From: Didymella arachidicola
Lineage: Eukaryota > Ascomycota > Dothideomycetes > Pleosporales > Didymellaceae
Assembly (NCBI GenBank): GCA_016630955.3
Contig: CM049992.1
Span: 1,674,001-1,738,000, forward strand
Reading direction: 5' to 3'
Length of the DNA stretch: 64,000 bases
A program made the position numbers and the translations under genes. Under the pieces are notes generated by a model. It saw nothing but the letters and a program-made list of their open reading frames with translations. It made no database searches and was not told the origin of the DNA. Shown piece after piece: positions 53,902-64,000 of this stretch; within the stretch, counting starts at the first letter, position 1, and every line of letters starts with the position of its first letter.

Positions 53902-55185
53902 GAACGTGGTCCATACACGGCAATGCAACTGGTACAGAGACCTACAAGGCTTCAGCTATATTTTTATCGTTAACTTACTCGGCAACCGAAAGTCTGTTCC
54001 TGAGATAGGCTGTGGCTCGTGCCGCTAGCCTTGCATAGGCGAGCATTTTACAGAGCCAGAAGTCAGACTAAATGATATCGAAACATTACTTCTTGGACGG
54101 TGGCTGGCTGTACACGCAAATTTGGCAAAGGTGTACAAAGCTGAAACCCTTTATGGAATTAACATGATAAGCGATTGGGCCAAGGAAAGAGACTGCGTAA
54201 TCTTCATTCTCCTTACAGCGATTGCCTACGGCAGACCGCCGATGAAGTCGGTGATGGCTTGCAGCCTCAAAACCAACTTGACTAGCGATGTTGTCGAGGA
54301 TACCCAGCTTTGTCAGTCGATCCCCCACGTGGCTCGAGCACACATCCCGCGGACGTGAACGCGCAGCGCCACCGTGTTCACCGCATTTTCCCGAGCAGAT
54401 ATGCAACCTCATCAAGGTGTGATTGGGGATGCACTGGGGAGAAAATCCTTCATGGCGATGGAGGAAATATCGCCCGCAGTATTGCCACACCCCATGGTAA
54501 AGGGCCAGTCTGGGGAGTTTGTTGGGGAGACTGTCGGGAGGCGTTGGGCGCGCTAGAGACGTTATGCAGCTGCCTCCCAGAGCTTTAACCCGGCTGGGTT
54601 TACGAAAATTTGGGTTGGCCTTGGCCATAGCTTCTAGAGTACTGAGCCTCAACAATACTGTGTAGAAGATCGTGCGTCGCGGTATAGCAACGGCATCAAT
54701 TGTCTCAAGGTGTACGAAATCCAGCGCTTACGGCGGCCTCGTGAAAGCCATGTGCCACAGTACAATAGAACACAACGAATACTGCGTTGCGACGTGGAAG
54801 ACAGGGGAGGGGCACGATGGACGCAGGTGCGCCCCTCAACCTCAATTTCCATGGGTTGTTTCCGTAGATAGCAATGATAGCTGAGAGGCGCTGGGCTAAA
54901 CAAGCTAGAGCCATATAAAGTGTGCTCCCACTCAAGGAATGGCTCGCCAACGCTCTACACTTTTTTGACAGAACCCGTTTGCGGCTTCTTCTTCAGCTCC
55001 ATCGCCGTTGCTAGGTCGAGAACGTGCCTCGACTTCCTGCCCCACTAGACACATTGAACGTGGGCCGTGCTAGAGCCATTGCCTTTAAGCAACCCGACCG
55101 CCTCTTCTCATCTACTCCTGACAACAATTCACTCTCTCCTTTCCCAGAGTGTCTTTTTCCCTCACACGCAACCCACACATACACA
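53902..55185. other. Intergenic region upstream of UGP1
   Basis: About 1.3 kb. A 189-residue minus-strand frame (54086-54655) starts at TTG and shows no recognisable motif; it is not called. TATAAAG at 54914-54920 and pyrimidine-rich sequence before the ATG at 55186 look like the UGP1 promoter and leader. Confidence 0.55.
54914..54920 (+). promoter_or_regulatory. TATA-like box upstream of UGP1
   Basis: TATAAAG lies 272 bp upstream of the UGP1 ATG. With a C/T-rich leader following it, this suits a strongly expressed housekeeping gene with a 5' untranslated region of over 200 nt. Confidence 0.4.
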
Positions 55186-57135
55186 ATGGCTGGTCGCGCT
55201 CTTCCTTCGCACTTGAAGCCGTCCGCCGCTGAGGGCGGTGAGGGTGGCTTCGCGCCCCGTCACCACGGCAAGACACAGTCTCACGTTGTAAGTGCTCTCC
55301 TTTTCTGCACGCTTCTGCAGTACCCTGCCACGCCAGTCTGCTTCTACCTGTCTGGCTATGGATGTGTCGAGAGTCCTGTACAAATATATGCAGCACCCCC
55401 GACTCTAGCAACACGTCCGGCCGATTGCCCTTACGAGCGAAGCTGTAGCTGTAGCTGTTCTGGCGCTGGCTCGCTCCACCTCTACTTGACTGTCACTAAC
55501 ATTGCAATTTTCACAGGCTTTTGAGAACACTTCCACCAATGTTGCCGCTTCGCAGATGCGCAACGCTCTCAACAAGCTCGCCGATGGCGTCACCGACCCC
55601 GCGGAGAAGAAGGTGAGCGTTCTCTCTTCCCCACCCACCAGATCTTCTAAGCCGATCACCGAAGATTGTGGGAGTATGAAACGGGCCATTCGCTGTTTGC
55701 CAAGTGCATCCGACGTGGTTGACAGGGAGGGGCTTCACGCCACCAGAACGCATGCTGACCCACACAGTACTTCGAAACTGAGATGGATAACTTCTTCGCC
55801 CTGTTCCGACGATACTTGAACGACAAGGCCAAGGGCAATGCCATCGACTGGAACCGTATTGCTCCCCCGAAGAAGGAGCAGGTTGTCGACTATAATGACC
55901 TTGCCAACTCCGAGGCGGTCGAGTACCTGAACAAGTTGGCTGTTGTTAAGCTCAATGGTGGTCTCGGTACCTCCATGGGTTGCGTTGGTCCCAAGTCAGT
56001 TATCGAGGTCCGCGACGGCATGTCTTTCCTCGACCTTTCTGTCCGTCAGATCGAGTACCTCAACCGCACATATGATGTCAATGTTCCGTTTGTCCTCATG
56101 AACTCGTTCAACACCGACAATGACACCGCCAGCATCATCAAGAAGTATGAGGGTCACAACATTGACATCTTGACCTTCAACCAGTCCAAATACCCGCGTA
56201 TCTTGAAGGACTCGCTTCTGCCTGCTCCCAAGACTCGCGATTCCGACATCGCCAACTGGTACCCTCCCGGCCACGGTGACGTTTTCGAGTCTCTCTACAA
56301 CACCGGCATGCTCGACAAGCTCATTGAGCGAGGCGTCGAGACCATCTTCCTTTCCAACGCTGACAACTTGGGTGCTGTCGTCGATCTCCGCATTCTTCAG
56401 CACATGGTTGATTCCAAGGCTGAGTACATCATGGAGTTGACAGACAAGACCAAGGCCGATGTCAAGGGTGGTACCATCATCGACTACGAGGGCTCCGTTC
56501 GTCTCCTCGAAATTGCACAGGTTCCCAAGGAGCACGTCAACGAGTTCAAGTCGATTAAAAAGTTCAAGTACTTCAACACCAACAACATCTGGATGAATGT
56601 CAAGGCTGTCAAGCGTGTCGTTGAGCAGAATGAGCTTGCCATGGAGATTATTCCCAACGGCAAGTCCATTCCCGCCGACAAGAAGGGCGAGGCCGACATT
56701 TCCGTTCTCCAGCTCGAGACGGCTGTCGGTGCTGCCATCAAGCACTTCAAGGGCGCTCACGGTGTCAACGTTCCCAGGAAGCGTTTCTTGCCCGTCAAGA
56801 CCTGCTCCGACCTCATGCTTGTGAAGTCAGACCTGTACACTCTGCAGCACGGCCAGCTCATCATTGACCCCAACCGCTTCGGCCCTGCCCCTCTTATCAA
56901 GCTTGGTTCCGACTTCAAGAAGGTTTCTAGCTTCCAGAACCGCATCCCCTCGATCCCAAAGATCGTTGAGCTTGACCACTTGACCATCACCGGTCCCGTC
57001 AACCTTGGCCGCGGCGTGACACTGAAGGGCACTGTCATCATCGTTGCCACAGAAGGTTCAACCATCGACATTCCCCCGGGTTCCATCCTCGAGAACGTTG
57101 TCGTCCAGGGTTCTCTGAGACTGCTCGAGCACTAA
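55186..57135 (+). CDS. UGP1: UTP-glucose-1-phosphate uridylyltransferase
   Basis: The enzyme makes UDP-glucose from UTP and glucose-1-phosphate, the donor for glycogen, trehalose and wall beta-glucan. Three exons (55186-55287, 55517-55612 and 55768-57135) give 521 residues, the usual fungal length. The nucleotide-binding loop reads KLNGGLGTSMGCVGPKS (about residue 127). Other landmarks are FVLMNSFNTDNDT, WYPPGHGDVFESLYNTG, IFLSNADNLGAVVD, FKYFNTNNIWMNVKAV and LPVKTCSDLMLVKSDLY. The C-terminal left-handed beta-helix ends VVQGSLRLLEH. The two introns (229 and 155 nt) are much longer than others in this window and sit in the variable N-terminus, before the catalytic core. Confidence 0.98.
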
Positions 57136-57704
57136 ATGGGGATTTGTGGCGTTGTTGAAGTTTTATTTAGATTTACGATAACATAGGTCTTCCTGGCATC
57201 GATTGACCACGATGGACGGTACGCATGTTTGGAGCTTAGCAAGCTCTTTCCACGCGACGAGGACGTAATGATGCACGCCTCAGACGCATTATGGATTGTA
57301 ATAAATGAAAAGTTGCATCTCTCAATCTGCATGACTCAGGTGTTTGTTGCTGTTTGCCTGATTGATGCCTCAGGCCTAAATTGGGCATGATGTCAGCCCG
57401 CAGGCAGCAAGCCCGAGCTCAAGCTGGCTGCCACAGCCTCCGTTGCACCACGGCGCGTGCTTGAACCAGAGGCGCAGTCAGCAGCCTGCCCATGGCTGTG
57501 ACGCCTGCTAAAAACCGGCGTGTCGTCTCGCACCCGGCAGCAAGACGATTGTTTTCTTGCGCGACGCGTTCGTTTGTGCATCTTGCACGTCGCATCTGGG
57601 ATCATCCAGCGGGGCAATTCGGACATTGCATGTGCAGGTATTGATACCCAACAAATCAGCTGAGCGCGTGTATATGTCACCCGTGAGGCTGCCAACACTC
57701 ATCC
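57136..57704. other. Intergenic region between UGP1 and the DUF7514 gene
   Basis: About 570 bp. It holds the UGP1 3' untranslated region and the promoter of the next gene on the same strand. Short frames on the minus strand have no recognisable motif. Confidence 0.5.
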
Positions 57705-59566
57705 ATGGGCGACATGGCCGCAGAGACACAAGAAAGCAGAGAGCAGCCGCCGGCTGAAGCGGCTGCGAACGATGAAGCTGCTCAGCGCGAAGCCTATGAC
57801 TACTGGGGATACTTGCTGAAGGCCGACAAATGCGGGACGCCGATGCTCGACCGCTTGCTGAAGGGAATCGCAGAGCTCATCGTGAGTGGAGGGCTCAGGG
57901 CGCAGAATTGTGTTCGGACGGAAAGCTAATGTCTCTGGGGCAGAGTAACAAGTTTGAGCCGAGCGACTCGCCCGATCTCACGCCATCTCAGATTGCAGCG
58001 TGGTACCGTGCAGTCGGCGGTGACTACGATATGCTCTTCACCGAGACAGCGCCCTCCTCGATCGCCTTCATCTATCGCGCCCTTGGCGCGTTCCACAGCC
58101 TCCAGCCATCGGCAGACGACGATGGATATTCGTCGCCAACGATACCAGCGCTCAAGAAGCAGGGCTTTGTCACATGGCAGACCATACAGCTGCTACTTGG
58201 TCCTCAAGAGCATGTTCCCTTTCTCCAGCAGTCGGTCGAGAAGTTCGACGTGATCGACCCGGATACGAAGCAGCCCTTCCCGAAGGTGCTGCCGAGCAAG
58301 TGCTTCCCAGATAAGCCGGACGAGGCAATGGAAGAGTGGTACGAGGGCGTTGCTGCCAGGCTCAGGAAAGAAGCAGATGCGGAAGCAAATGGAGCGCGCA
58401 GCGAGAAGGACCCCCGAAGCTCAGCAGATTTGTCAGGAGACGGGTCATCGGCAGACGAGAGGACAGGCGCATTCAAATACTTCGAAGACCCCATGTACCG
58501 CAAAGTCAGACCAAGACCAACATACATGCGCCATGTGTCGAAAGAACAAGCTCGCGCGAACAACGATGGGCCGATAGCAAGAGTCAGGCATATGCTCAAT
58601 CCATGGGCCAGGCGGCGTAGCCTGCCACCAGGTCGATATGAAGAGGAAAGCCTGTCAGACGAAGATGCAACACCAATTGCACCCAACCCAAATCAACGAT
58701 ACCCTGCTCACAAACGCCCACATCCGGCCCGGCGGGAGAGCTCGTTGTCCACTACAGACTCGGACACTGACCCAGACCAACCGCCTTCAAGGCGACGTAC
58801 ACCTGTCCTTCGTCATCACAGGTCGTACGAACAGCCCATTTTGCCGAGAGAGTACTTCCCATCCTATCATGAGCAGTACCGACCCTTGCCTCAGCGGCTG
58901 CCCAGTGAGCGACCAGATGCCAGAACGTCCACTGCGCCATCTCCCATTCCTATATACGGACCAACCAAGGCTCCTCTCTTCGCAACGACGGTCGCGCAGC
59001 AAATGCAGGCACGAACTCACTACGATAGACCTGCGATGACCACGCGGGGGAGCTACAGACCCGTCCCAGCGCCAAACGTCAGATATGCAAGCCACTCTAC
59101 ATCTGTAAGCCCGCAGCACGCAGAAGCACCCTATGTTCGTGATCACGATCGCTACGCCCATCGCGACAGAGAGACAGCATACAAAGGCAGCACCCACGAC
59201 AATAGTCAGTCACACCGCCGCCACTCTTCAACAGGCGACGCCGTCTACCCACGCGAGCGCCACGAGCGCGACCGTGACCGTGACCGTGACCGTGACCGTG
59301 ACCGTGATCGTGATCGTGACCGGGACGTGGCGCGAACACGGTCCCACGACCGTGTCAAGGACGAGTGGGACGACAGCGAACGAGATAGAAGCCGCGACAA
59401 GAGAAGCTATGATTGGAGCAGAGAGCACAGCCGCGATAGAGACAGGGAGCGAGAGCGAGACAGAGACAGGGACCGACACAGAGGGAGCCACAGGTATGTC
59501 ACGGGCGTCGAGGGCGGCGTCAGCGGGAGGAGGTATCCCGTCGTGTCTACCAGTCCTTCTTACTGA
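57705..59566 (+). CDS. DUF7514-type protein with Arg-Asp repeat C-terminus
   Basis: A fungal protein of about 599 residues in two exons (57705-57881 and 57944-59566). The conserved N-terminal 190 residues match the fungal DUF7514 pattern as I know it: YDYWGYLLKADKCGTPMLDRLLKGIAELI, SPDLTPSQIAAWYRAVGGDYDMLF, SSIAFIYRALGAFHSLQPSADD and GFVTWQTIQLLLGPQEHVPFLQQSVEKFD. The rest is disordered, basic and Pro/Ser-rich. The tail contains a run of alternating Arg and Asp (about nine RD units), then further RD/RE-rich stretches, ending VVSTSPSY. RD/RE-rich tails occur in RNA-processing proteins, so a nuclear RNA-linked role is conceivable but is inference. No enzyme motif is seen. Confidence 0.82.
59268..59328. 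repeat. CGTGAC hexanucleotide minisatellite inside the coding region
   Basis: About nine near-perfect copies of CGTGAC/CGTGAT encode the alternating Arg-Asp tract of the DUF7514 protein. Because the unit is six bases, length changes stay in frame. The third-position C/T differences between copies show some divergence. Confidence 0.92.
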
Positions 59567-60844
59567 ACACGCGTCTAGGGTTGGCGGACGCATTGTCAGA
59601 CTGCTGAAGGAATTCTGAAACGACTACACACTGCGGGGGACGGTGGCTGGAAATCTGTGTGTGGCTGTGGTGGCTAGAGCAAACGCGCGGGGTTCATTTC
59701 GAGGCTGGGGATACGCGTGGCACGAACTACGAATGAGTAATGATTCATGACGGAACGAGACGATCAGACCGCGCATAGTGATACAATTGCAAGCTGTAGA
59801 CACTCCGATTGGACTCGCGCCAAGGTGTGCGGAGGCCGCGGATGCTCAAGATGAAGATTTGCAGATGGTGTTCAGCACGCCGAGCACGGTTCGGCGCAAT
59901 GATGAGCTCGATTGAAACCGAGCTCCCAGCACTTCAGAACTTCTAGAAGCTCTGCCATGGTTGGTGATGCAGCACATAGTGGCTGGCTCTCCCACGGACA
60001 TCGGGCGCAACGACCATTGCAAGCTCCAGCGTGAAGTCTCTCGACGAAGTGTGTGTCTCGCAGTGCGACTGCAAGGCCGCGTAGGTGTTTGCGGCGGACG
60101 GGACAGCTAGGTCGGCTCCTGCTCAAGCTCCGGCGAGCAAGCAACGCAGCCAACCACGGCTGCTGCAGGCCATAAGCGGAGTCGCCGAAGCACTGCATGC
60201 ACGAGCTGCAAGTGAAGAACACCAAGTTGGCCAAGGCAGAGGAGAAAAACTGCGGCTGGAAAGCCAGATGTCAAATAGCCATGGTCCATGCTTGGTCGTG
60301 TAGATCGAGCGCACTGCCACAATGACATGGCGCTGCTAGCTTACCTACGGACCCCCGTGAGTAGGTAAACATCGAGCTCCTCACTCCTGCGCGAGAGCTG
60401 TCCCGCTCCCAACCAGCATCGTTCCACACGGCCGTTCCCCCCCTCCTCCGCCCATTGTTGTATCTCAGCCACTCTTTATTCTTTTGCCCGCTGCTGTGTT
60501 TGCTGTGCTCCTGCCAAGCACGTCCAATTGGCCCAGCTGCGTACACAAGCTGTTGACTGGTGAGTCTAGCTGCGGGACGTGTGCACGCCTCCGGTTAGAT
60601 AGTGAGGCCGTCTAACCGGGCCAGCAAGCAGGTTTGGTGCAGCCTCACGTCCAGCGCTCGAACACACCTCGACGCAATCCCTCGCTGCTCTCGCTCTCGC
60701 TCTCTCTCTCCCTCCCGGTTGACACCTCGACTGCACCTCGACTGCACCTCGACTGCACCTCGACTGCGAGCCTCCCAAGCCCCCCTGTTCTGCATGCGCC
60801 TGCTACATCTACGCAGGTAAGGAGCAGCGCGTTGACGCAGAGCC
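59567..60844. other. Intergenic region upstream of the tricalbin gene
   Basis: About 1.3 kb with no supported gene. The minus-strand frame at 60595-61473 is an antisense shadow of the tricalbin N-terminus. The right part holds CT-rich runs and the 11-bp tandem repeat listed separately, both probably in the 5' leader or promoter. Confidence 0.5.
60723..60766. repeat. 11-bp tandem repeat CACCTCGACTG x4
   Basis: Four exact copies of CACCTCGACTG end 78 bp before the tricalbin start codon, following a run of CTCTCTC. The position suggests the core promoter or 5' untranslated region. Confidence 0.95.
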
Positions 60845-63800
60845 ATGTCGCACCTCAATGGCACAGCGCAGGCTGCCTCGGAGCTGAAGCAGCAGGGCGC
60901 CCTCGACGCCGCCCGCGATCCCCATTCCAGCGTCACGGCCGAGGCCGCCGAGCAGAGCGTCGTCGAGCAGGCGCGCCAGGGCGGCAGCGCGGCCTTCCAG
61001 TTCGACCCAGATGCCACCCCCGAGCAGAAGCGCGCCCAGGCACGGGCACGAGTCCCACCGGGCTTCCACCACGAGCGCAACAACAACGCGACTGCCCTGG
61101 TCTCGGACGCCGACGACGCAGCAAATGGCGCCCCGAAATATAATCTTCCTCCTCCTTCGAAAGCTGGCGCTGTGGACCCACCCTCGTCCCCCACTGCCAA
61201 CGGCCATGCGCCAGAGGTCGACGAGGACGCCCGCTGGGAGCGCGTTGGATGGGCCCCGCGCTTCGGCATGCCGGGCTCAGAGAACAAGGACGAAGACGAG
61301 GGCACGCTGCTTGACCACCAGACGTTCCTCGAGAGCCAGCTCGACGACAAGTTCTTTGGCGATTGGTACCACAACACAGGCGTCATCATCTTCGCCTGTC
61401 TGAGCTCCTGGGTAGTAGCCACACTTGGTGGAGGTCTGGGCTGGATCATGATCATCATGGCCATCTGCGGCACCTACTACCGCACATCGATCCGCCGCGT
61501 GCGCCGAAACGCCCGCGACGACCTCAACCGCGAGATGGCCAAGAACAAGCTCGAGACCGACACTGAGAGTCTGGAGTGGATCAACAGCTTCCTCGTCAAG
61601 TTCTGGCCAATCTATGCACCTGTTCTGTGCGATACCATTGTTGGTTCTGTTGATCAGGTTCTGTCGACATCCACGCCGGCTTTTCTGGACAGCTTGAAAA
61701 TGAAGACTTTCGTCCTTGGAACCAAGCCGCCGAGACTAGAGCACGTCAAGACATACCCCAAGACACAGGACGACATCGTGCTTATGGACTGGAAGTTCAG
61801 CTTCACGCCCAACGACGTCAACGATCTGACCGCGCGGCAGATCAAGAACAAGATCAACCCCAAGATTGTGCTTGAGATTCGTATTGGAAAAGGTCTTGTC
61901 AGCAAAGGTCTGGATGTCATCGTTGAGGACATGGCCTTCTCTGGCCTCATGCGCCTAAAGTTCAAGCTGCAACTTCCGTTCCCCCATATTGAAAGGGTTG
62001 AGATGTCCTTCCTCGAGCGCCCGACTATCGACTACGTTTGCAAGCCTCTCGGCGGCGAGACATTCGGTTTTGACATTAACTTCATTCCCGGTCTGGAGAC
62101 ATTCATTATGGAGCAGATCCACGCCAACCTCGGTCCTATGATGTACGATCCGAACGTCTTTCCTATCGAGATTGCCAAAATGCTTGCAGGTAACCCGGTC
62201 GATCAAGCCATCGGTGTCCTACAAGTCACCTTCCACGGGGCACAGGGTCTCAAGAACCCTGATAAATTTTCTGGCACACCGGACCCGTACGCCACGGTCT
62301 CGATCAACAACAGGAACGTACTCGCGAAGACAAAGACGGTCCACGAAAACGCCAATCCCCGCTGGAATGAGACTGTTAATATCATTGTCACGTCATTGAA
62401 GGACTCGCTTACAATCAACCTCCTCGACTATAATGAGATTCGCAAGGACAAGGAACTTGGGACAGCTACATTTGCACTAGAACAGCTCGAGACTGAGACT
62501 GAGCACGAGAATCTGCATCTCGAGGTCATGTCTGGCGGCCGACCGCGCGGCATTCTGCAAGCTGATGTCCGCTTTTTCCCTGTCCTGGAAGGCACTACAC
62601 TGCAGGACGGCACAAAGGAGCCGCCGCCAGAGTCTCGCACTGGTATCATCAAGTTCACTGTTGAGCAGGCCAAGGATCTGGACGGCACCAAGAGCATGAT
62701 CGGTCAGCTAAGCCCGTACGCGATCCTGCTACTCAATGGTCGCGAAGTCCACAAGTCGAAGACTATGAAGCGCACCAACATTCCCATTTGGCCCGATGCG
62801 AGCAAGGAGATGCTCATCACAGACCGTAAGAAGGCGAAGCTTGGTCTAGTGATCAAGGATGATCGCGACCTGGCTACAGACCCTATTCTTGGAACGTACC
62901 AAATCACTATTGACGACATGCTCGACCTCATGGCAAAGGGTCATGAATGGTACAATCTGGTTGGCGCTCAGACTGGTCGCGCCAAGATGAGGCTCGAGTG
63001 GAAACCTGTTGCACTCAAGGGCTCTCTGTCATCTGGAGGGTATCTCACCCCAATTGGTGTCGTGAGGCTACACTTCCAGAGCGCTCGGGACTTGAGGAAC
63101 TTGGAGACTATGGGCAAATCGGATCCATACGTCCGTGTCCTACTGTCCGGTGTCGAGAAGGGCCGCACCGTCACATTCAAGAACAACCTGAATCCCGACT
63201 GGGACGAGGTTGTCTACGTTCCCGTGCATACAATGCGCGAAAAGCTCACGCTCGAGGTCATGGACGAGGAGAAGCTGGGTAAGGACCGCTCGTTGGGTCA
63301 TGTCGAGTTGTCTGTTGGCGACTACCTCCAGCAAGATGATAATGGCGAGTACCTCGTTCACGAACAGAAACAGACCACCCCTGGTCCACTCCGAATGACT
63401 GGCCAAGCGGCGCATAAGGGCACATTGAACTACACATGCTCATTTTATCCTACTATTCCTACTTGGGACCCTGACGAGGATGTGGAAGAAGAGGAAGAGA
63501 AGGAGGCGACTCCGCCAAACGGCGTCTCTCGTACGGCTAGTGTCCGCACGGGAGGATCCAAGGCACCGGCTTCAACACATGCCCGTTCTGTGTCTGGCAC
63601 AAGCCAGCTCGTTAGGTCCGAGACTGCAGGCACTATCTCTTCACTTGCGCCGAGCAGCAACAACAGGGACAGTGCCGCCGACCTCGCGAAGCAGCTCGAG
63701 AAGAACGAGCATCAACAGGACGAGCCTATTCCCGAGAAGCCTAAGATCGAAAAGCTGCGCCTCAACCCCGAGGATCTGCAGCAGTATGGTAAGCTGCGCC

Positions 63801-64000
63801 GCGAGGAGAAGGATGTGGGGAGGTATAGATGGTTGAGTTGGTGTCCCCAGCCTGCTGCCTTGCATCCATATCTTTATTCCTCTGCCTGAAGTGTCCAGTG
63901 CTGACGACGAACAGAATCTGGTCTCCTCGTGTTCAAGTTCATTGACGGAGAATTTGCTGAAACGGGTGGATACGTTGATGTCCTTATGGATGACATGGCG
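60845..64000 (+). CDS. Tricalbin-like SMP/C2 lipid-transfer tether (3' end beyond window)
   Basis: An ER-plasma-membrane contact-site protein. An Ala-rich cytosolic N-terminus precedes a membrane hairpin at about residues 178-215 (GVIIFACLSSWVVATLGGGL, WIMIIMAICGTYY). The SMP lipid-binding domain follows (ESLEWINSFLVKFWPIYAPVL, FNINF-like GFDINFIPGLE). Three C2 domains come next: VLQVTFHGAQGLKNPDKFSG with PDPYATV (about 455-560), an atypical middle one (GIIKFTVEQAKDLDG), and a third (VVRLHFQSARDLRN, GKSDPYVRVLLSG) with DxD-type calcium residues. Exon 1 spans 60845-63788. GTAAGC at 63789 and ACAG ending at 63914 define a 126-nt intron. Exon 2 resumes ESGLLVFKFIDGEF (from 63915), the start of a fourth C2, and leaves the window at 64000. 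A stop at 63889 applies only if the intron is retained. Confidence 0.95.

Noticed and set aside
54086..54655. 189-residue minus-strand frame
   Set aside because: Starts at TTG, has no recognisable domain, and overlaps plus-strand frames of similar quality.
55996..56760. 254-residue Leu/Val/Asp-rich minus-strand frame
   Set aside because: Shadow of the strongly codon-biased UGP1 coding sequence.
60595..61473. 292-residue minus-strand open frame
   Set aside because: Antisense shadow of the tricalbin N-terminus; low-complexity composition and no domain.

Overview
The window is nuclear DNA of a filamentous ascomycete fungus. Most genes carry short GT-AG introns of about 44-70 nt with CTAAC/CTGAC-like branch points. 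The gene set fits this: Zn2Cys6 regulators, GH62 and GH76 glycosidases, a fungal DUF7514-type protein, a CYT-4/Dss1-like RNase and a tricalbin. Intron size and protein style suggest a Dothideomycete, but that placement is inference. I see no rRNA, tRNA, CRISPR array, prophage or bacterial-type operon. I found no contiguous biosynthetic cluster either; the genes are ordinary, dispersed and mostly housekeeping or accessory.

Layout. 0-2.7 kb is mostly non-coding. 2.7-7.4 kb holds a cytochrome P450 with a 16-nt second exon, a divergent pair (a small unknown protein and a Tim17/22/23-like membrane protein) and an NmrA-like NAD(P)-binding protein. 9.6-19.7 kb holds an Fmp42-like MFS transporter, secreted GH76 and GH62 enzymes, a SET/SMYD-type methyltransferase and a lactonohydrolase-like beta-propeller. 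19.9-20.5 kb is a cluster of inverted repeats: a 210-bp MITE with TA duplications, a perfect hairpin, and a 78-bp palindromic unit flanked by GGTCAC. 20.7-24.7 kb has a crotonase, a cytidine-deaminase-fold protein and a cytochrome b2-type L-lactate dehydrogenase.

25.4-28.0 kb contains a truncated Aim9-like kinase gene followed by an intact Fot1/pogo-family DNA transposon with identical 69-bp terminal repeats and a DD35D transposase. 28.4-35.7 kb holds a KDEL-receptor-family protein with a long acidic tail, a Myb/SANT-like protein (with a probable GC-AG intron) and a Zn2Cys6 regulator. 36.7-44.7 kb has the molybdopterin-synthase small subunit divergent from a mitochondrial RNB exoribonuclease, then a second Zn2Cys6 regulator. 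44.7-50.7 kb is gene-poor and carries only a decayed MFS remnant. 50.7-64 kb is housekeeping: STI1 (Hop) divergent from a tandem-FolB protein, UDP-glucose pyrophosphorylase, a DUF7514 protein with an Arg-Asp repeat tail, and a tricalbin that runs off the right edge.

Functional links visible here are limited: cell-wall and polysaccharide turnover (GH76, GH62, UGP1), mitochondrial functions (Tim17-like, cytochrome b2, CYT-4-like RNase, Aim9-like), and cofactor synthesis (CnxG, FolB). All exon boundaries were placed by eye from frame, splice consensus and protein continuity; none is confirmed by transcripts.
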